Assembly: GCA_031292015.1 (NCBI GenBank) | Contig: JARLHY010000057.1 | Span: 1 to 16,497, forward strand | Length of the DNA stretch: 16,497 nucleotides | Direction: 5' to 3' | Source: Negativicutes bacterium | GTDB lineage: Bacteria; Bacillota_C; Negativicutes; Sporomusales_B; JARLHX01 | Part shown: positions 14,074 through 16,497 of the stretch, piece by piece | How positions within the stretch are numbered: position 1 is the stretch's first letter | Layout: each line of letters starts with the position of its first letter | The notes under the pieces: model-generated | Database searches by the model: none | Told to the model about the DNA's origin: nothing | The model's input: the letters and a program-made list of their open reading frames with translations, nothing else | Translations under genes and position numbers: made by a program

Positions 14074-15057
14074 ATGAGGATCACAGACAATATCCTGACA
14101 AATCAATTTCTGTATAATTTCAACAACTCGCTGGCGAAGGTGAGCGATCTGCAGGAGCAGATGTCGAGCGGCAAGGCGGTCAACAAGCCGTCGGACGACC
14201 CGGTCAAGGCGGTGCGCAGCCTGACCTTCAAGACCGACCTGACGGTCAACAGCTCGTTTACGCAAAACGCCTCGGACGCCGCTTCCTGGATGAGCACCAG
14301 TGATGGGGCGATAACCAGCGCTGAAACTGTAATCCAAAACATCCAATCATTGATCCAGAGTGTGGCGGTGCCAGACCCGACTGTTGCTTATGGCGCTGCG
14401 GCTCAGCAATTGAATGGCTATATCAATGAACTTGTCAACCTGGGCAATACCCAGATTGGTGGGCGCTATCTTTTTGCCGGCCAAAATGACAAGGCACAGC
14501 CTTTCGCGACTACGAACAATGCCGATGGGTCGATTTCAGTCACCTATAGCGGGACATATGATGGAGAAATCGTTAATGGTGTCGCAGACCCTCACGCCGG
14601 GACGGTTACCATGAAAGTGAGTCCAGGCGCCCCTGATCCGGTACGGGACAAAATCAACGTCGACGGAGTGGGCTTATTCGGAGCTCTTAACGCCGCAGGT
14701 GCGCCGCAGCTTTTTCAAGATCTGCAAACGATTTATGGACATCTGACCGCCGCCAGTCCGTCGGTGTCACAACTGAGCACCGATCTGGGTCTGCTGAGTA
14801 ACGATACAGGCACCGGCGACGAGGATCATTTGCTGGTCTCCCAGACTTCTTTAGGAGCGCGGCAGGCGGTGTATCAGACAATCAGTACCCGTCTGACGGC
14901 CGATAATGTTACGATCAAGAGCGACCTGTCCACCAACCAGGACCTGAATATGTCCAAAGCCAGCATCGATTTCCAGACCGCCACAAACGTCTATAACGCC
15001 GCACTGTCGGTGGGCGCCAAGATTCTGCCCCAGTCGCTGGTCGATTATCTCAAGTAA
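14074..15057 (+). CDS. flgL: Flagellar hook-associated protein 3 FlgL
   Basis: A 327-aa FlgL, the second hook-filament junction protein, related to flagellin. The N-terminal helix pair (RITDNILTNQFLYNFNNSLA, LQEQMSSGKAVNKPSDDPVKA) and the QIGGRYLFAGQNDKAQPF block are diagnostic. The C-terminal helices (DLNMSKASIDFQTATNVYNAALSVGAKILPQSLVDYLK) close the D0/D1 coiled core. SD AGGGGTGAG precedes the ATG. The 50-nt gap after flgK has no terminator, so it is read as the same transcript. Confidence 0.95.
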   Translation: MRITDNILTNQFLYNFNNSLAKVSDLQEQMSSGKAVNKPSDDPVKAVRSLTFKTDLTVNSSFTQNASDAASWMSTSDGAITSAETVIQNIQSLIQSVAVPDPTVAYGAAAQQLNGYINELVNLGNTQIGGRYLFAGQNDKAQPFATTNNADGSISVTYSGTYDGEIVNGVADPHAGTVTMKVSPGAPDPVRDKINVDGVGLFGALNAAGAPQLFQDLQTIYGHLTAASPSVSQLSTDLGLLSNDTGTGDEDHLLVSQTSLGARQAVYQTISTRLTADNVTIKSDLSTNQDLNMSKASIDFQTATNVYNAALSVGAKILPQSLVDYLK

Positions 15058-15083
15058 TGGATTGATCAGAGGGCGGGGATAAT

Positions 15084-15623
15084 ATGAACATACCGACAAT
15101 CGAGATAACCCAGCAGTTCGGGCAGATCGGTATGAAGATTACGCCGCCCGATCTAAACCTGAGCATTAAGCCTCCAAACCTTGAATTGCATATCAACAAT
15201 CCTGATCTGGAGATACATACAACAAAACCGGAAGTGATTATCGATTTGCGTGAGTCGTTCAATTCCATGGGCCTGCAAGATATTGCTGCTGTCGCAAAGT
15301 CTGTCAGCGACGAAGCGAAACAGACAGCGATCAAGGGGATCGAGCGCCGGGTCGAAGAGGGTACTGAGCTGGCAAAGGCAAAGGGGCCGGACTCGGCTCA
15401 GTTGGCCGCAAGGGACGCACACTCGGAAGAGAAACAACTGGTCATCGGCCTTATGCCGGAAGCCCCGCCCAGGATCACCGCCACCCGCGGCTCGGTAAAG
15501 GGGATCTACACCCCGGGCGATGTTGCGGTGAAACTCGACTCGGGCGAGGTCAAAGGGGACTTTATCTGGGGCAAGGTTGATGTATACATGGAACGCGAAC
15601 CCTATATCGATATTAGAGCATAA
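15084..15623 (+). CDS. yviE: DUF6470/YviE-like flagellar operon protein
   Basis: A 179-aa protein of the YviE type, known mainly for lying between flgL and fliW in Firmicute flagellar operons; its role is unknown. The N-terminal part contains four 9-residue repeats (from about residue 20): TPPDLNLSI, KPPNLELHI, NNPDLEIHT, TKPEVIIDL. They alternate polar and hydrophobic residues, so a beta-structured repeat is likely. A helical stretch (about 58-115, with the family phrase GIERRVEEGTELAKAK) and a beta-rich C-terminus (VDVYMEREPYIDIRA) follow. No signal peptide or membrane helix is seen, so it is probably cytoplasmic. SD GCGGGGAT precedes the ATG. Confidence 0.85.
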   Translation: MNIPTIEITQQFGQIGMKITPPDLNLSIKPPNLELHINNPDLEIHTTKPEVIIDLRESFNSMGLQDIAAVAKSVSDEAKQTAIKGIERRVEEGTELAKAKGPDSAQLAARDAHSEEKQLVIGLMPEAPPRITATRGSVKGIYTPGDVAVKLDSGEVKGDFIWGKVDVYMEREPYIDIRA

Positions 15624-15636
15624 TCGGAGGAAATAT

Positions 15637-16068
15637 ATGGTTGTTGATGCTGTGTGTACAAGTTCCCAGGAGCGGACTGAAGGAGAAATGATCACTTTTC
15701 CTCAAGGCCTGATCGGACTGGAAGAGTACCAAAAATTTGTTCTGAAGCAGGTGTCGGAGGAAAGCCTTTTTCAAATTTTGCAAAGTAAAGACGAGAAAGG
15801 TTTCGAGTTACTTGTTACCAGCCCGTTTTGGGTTGCGCCTGATTATTCGTTTGAGTTGCCGGATATTTATTCGGCTCAACTGGGGGATGCGCAGGGAATC
15901 GAAGTGCTGGTTACGGTGACGCTGGCTTCCGATCCCAAGGACTGCACGGTTAATCTTCTCGGTCCGCTGGTAATCAACCGTAAATCCGGCAAGGGATTTC
16001 AGGTTTTGGCGTCAGACAAGGTCTATACCACGAAGCATAAGATCTGCCAGAGCGCCGGGGGGAAATAA
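15637..16068 (+). CDS. fliW: Flagellar assembly factor FliW
   Basis: A 143-aa FliW. In Firmicutes FliW binds CsrA without RNA and also binds newly made flagellin; when flagellin accumulates, FliW is titrated and CsrA is freed to block flagellin translation. The family pattern is clear: ITFPQGLIGLEEYQKFVL near the N-terminus, FELLVTSPFWVAPDYSFELP in the middle, and VLVTVTLASDPKDCTVNLLGPLVINRKSGKGFQ toward the end. The ATG at 15637 has GGAGGAAA just upstream; an ATG 60 nt earlier would overlap yviE and lacks such an SD. The stop is 1 nt from the csrA start, implying coupled expression. Confidence 0.95.
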   Translation: MVVDAVCTSSQERTEGEMITFPQGLIGLEEYQKFVLKQVSEESLFQILQSKDEKGFELLVTSPFWVAPDYSFELPDIYSAQLGDAQGIEVLVTVTLASDPKDCTVNLLGPLVINRKSGKGFQVLASDKVYTTKHKICQSAGGK

Positions 16069-16069
16069 T

Positions 16070-16321
16070 ATGCTGATTCTGGCGCGAAAGAAAAACCAAT
16101 CTCTTCGGATCGGTGACAATATCATCATTACTGTGGCAGATGTCCAGGGCGATCAGGTCCGCTTGGGTATCAGTGCTCCCAAAGATGTTCAAATTTTGCG
16201 CCAGGAGCTTTACGACGCGGTGAAAGACTCGAATAAAAATGCCGCAGAAGCGGTACAGCAAGCAAATCTGGACAGCTTCTTAACTCAGATGAAACAGTTG
16301 AAGGATGAGGAAAAAGAATAG
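16070..16321 (+). CDS. csrA: RNA-binding translational regulator CsrA
   Basis: An 83-aa CsrA, a dimeric RNA-binding protein that recognises GGA in hairpin loops and blocks ribosome binding. The core (MLILARKKNQSLRIGDNI, VRLGISAPKDVQILRQELY) is complete, with Leu4, Arg6 and Arg44, residues that contact RNA in the E. coli protein. The C-terminal extension (about 55-83, acidic and helical) is longer than in E. coli CsrA (61 aa), as in other Firmicute CsrA proteins whose tail region contributes to FliW binding. The SD (GGGGGGAAA) lies in the end of fliW. A terminator follows, and then the leader of the flagellin gene, its expected main target. Confidence 0.95.
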   Translation: MLILARKKNQSLRIGDNIIITVADVQGDQVRLGISAPKDVQILRQELYDAVKDSNKNAAEAVQQANLDSFLTQMKQLKDEEKE

Positions 16322-16325
16322 CTTG

Positions 16326-16364
16326 AAAAAAAAGCGCATTTTTAACAAAAAAAGCGCTTTTTTT
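16326..16364 (+). terminator. Terminator after csrA
   Basis: A7-GCGC (16327-16337) pairs with GCGC-T7 (16354-16364). The loop sequence (ATTTTTAACA plus A-run) can pair further. It ends the flgM-csrA operon just before the flagellin promoter. Confidence 0.75.
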
Positions 16365-16377
16365 GCTAAAAAACACT

Positions 16378-16404
16378 TAATGAATTTCAAATGTTTCACG
16401 ATAT
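16378..16404 (+). promoter_or_regulatory. Sigma-28-like promoter of the flagellin gene
   Basis: TAAT (16378-16381), 15 nt, then CACGATAT (16397-16404), against TAAA-N15-GCCGATAT: 3 of 4 and 6 of 8 matches with exact spacing. The start would be near 16411, giving a leader of about 90 nt. The position after the csrA terminator and before a strong SD at the window end fits hag. Confidence 0.5.
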
Positions 16405-16431
16405 TACAAATGACAGTAAAAACTTACTGGA

Positions 16432-16452
16432 TGACAAGCTGGCCAGCTGTCA
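16432..16452 (+). promoter_or_regulatory. 5' leader stem-loop of the flagellin mRNA
   Basis: TGACA-a-GCT pairs with AGC-TGTCA around a GGCC loop: 8 bp with one bulged A. It lies near the expected 5' end and could protect the mRNA or position the downstream CsrA sites. Confidence 0.45.
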
Positions 16453-16458
16453 AAAGAT

Positions 16459-16491
16459 GTGGCAAGGATGCCACTATAAAATTCAAGGAGG
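16459..16491 (+). promoter_or_regulatory. Predicted dual CsrA-binding site and SD of flagellin gene
   Basis: GTGGCA (16459-16464) pairs perfectly with TGCCAC (16469-16474), presenting AGGA as a tetraloop, the classic high-affinity CsrA site. The SD AAGGAGG (16485-16491) supplies a second GGA, 21 nt from the first. One CsrA dimer could bridge both sites and cover the ribosome site, as known for B. subtilis hag. The start codon itself lies beyond the window. Confidence 0.7.
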
Positions 16492-16497
16492 AAAAGA

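Overview
The window reads as chromosomal DNA of a motile, flagellated Firmicute. The GC content is moderate, GTG and TTG starts are common, and Shine-Dalgarno (SD) sites are strong. The block comF-yvyF-flgM-flgN-flgK-flgL-yviE-fliW-csrA, followed by a flagellin leader, has the same order as the Bacillus subtilis comFC to hag region. A WbaP-type sugar-phosphate transferase and two FlgN-like proteins would fit a Negativicutes (Sporomusa-like) host. That placement is inference; no rRNA, tRNA or other taxonomic marker is present.

Layout. 1-1501: a WbaP-like initiating glycosyltransferase, followed by about 380 nt with a perfect 15-bp inverted repeat. 1881-3496: a DegU-like response regulator; a hairpin that covers the SD of a short, degenerate GT2-like membrane protein; a 54-aa zinc-ribbon protein; and a terminator. 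3636-4482: a TIM-barrel sugar isomerase-like protein lacking most of its expected metal ligands, then a terminator. 4611-6509: an ABC-F ATPase and its terminator. 6694-6837, minus strand: a 47-aa single-pass membrane protein with a good SD and a plausible promoter. 6974-9783: recD2 and comF, overlapping. 9784-10380, minus strand: an HD-GYP-like protein whose stop codon abuts that of comF. 10557 to the end: the late flagellar cluster.

How the flagellar part works (family knowledge plus sites seen here). FlgM holds sigma-28 until the hook is complete and FlgM is exported. FlgN-type chaperones deliver the hook-filament junction proteins FlgK and FlgL. FliW and CsrA form a partner switch: free flagellin titrates FliW, which releases CsrA to repress flagellin mRNA. 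The last 100 nt carry the target of this circuit: a sigma-28-like promoter, then a six-bp hairpin with an AGGA loop (16459-16474), then an AAGGAGG SD 21 nt further on. The flagellin start codon lies just beyond the window. flgM has a sigma-28-like promoter overlapping the terminator that follows yvyF, which suggests a transcriptional restart there.

No mobile element, CRISPR array, phage gene or RNA gene was seen. I do not see a clearly new multi-gene system. The least explained items are the 47-aa membrane protein, the 54-aa zinc ribbon, the hairpin-masked GT2-like gene, and two enzyme-like proteins with altered metal-site residues.
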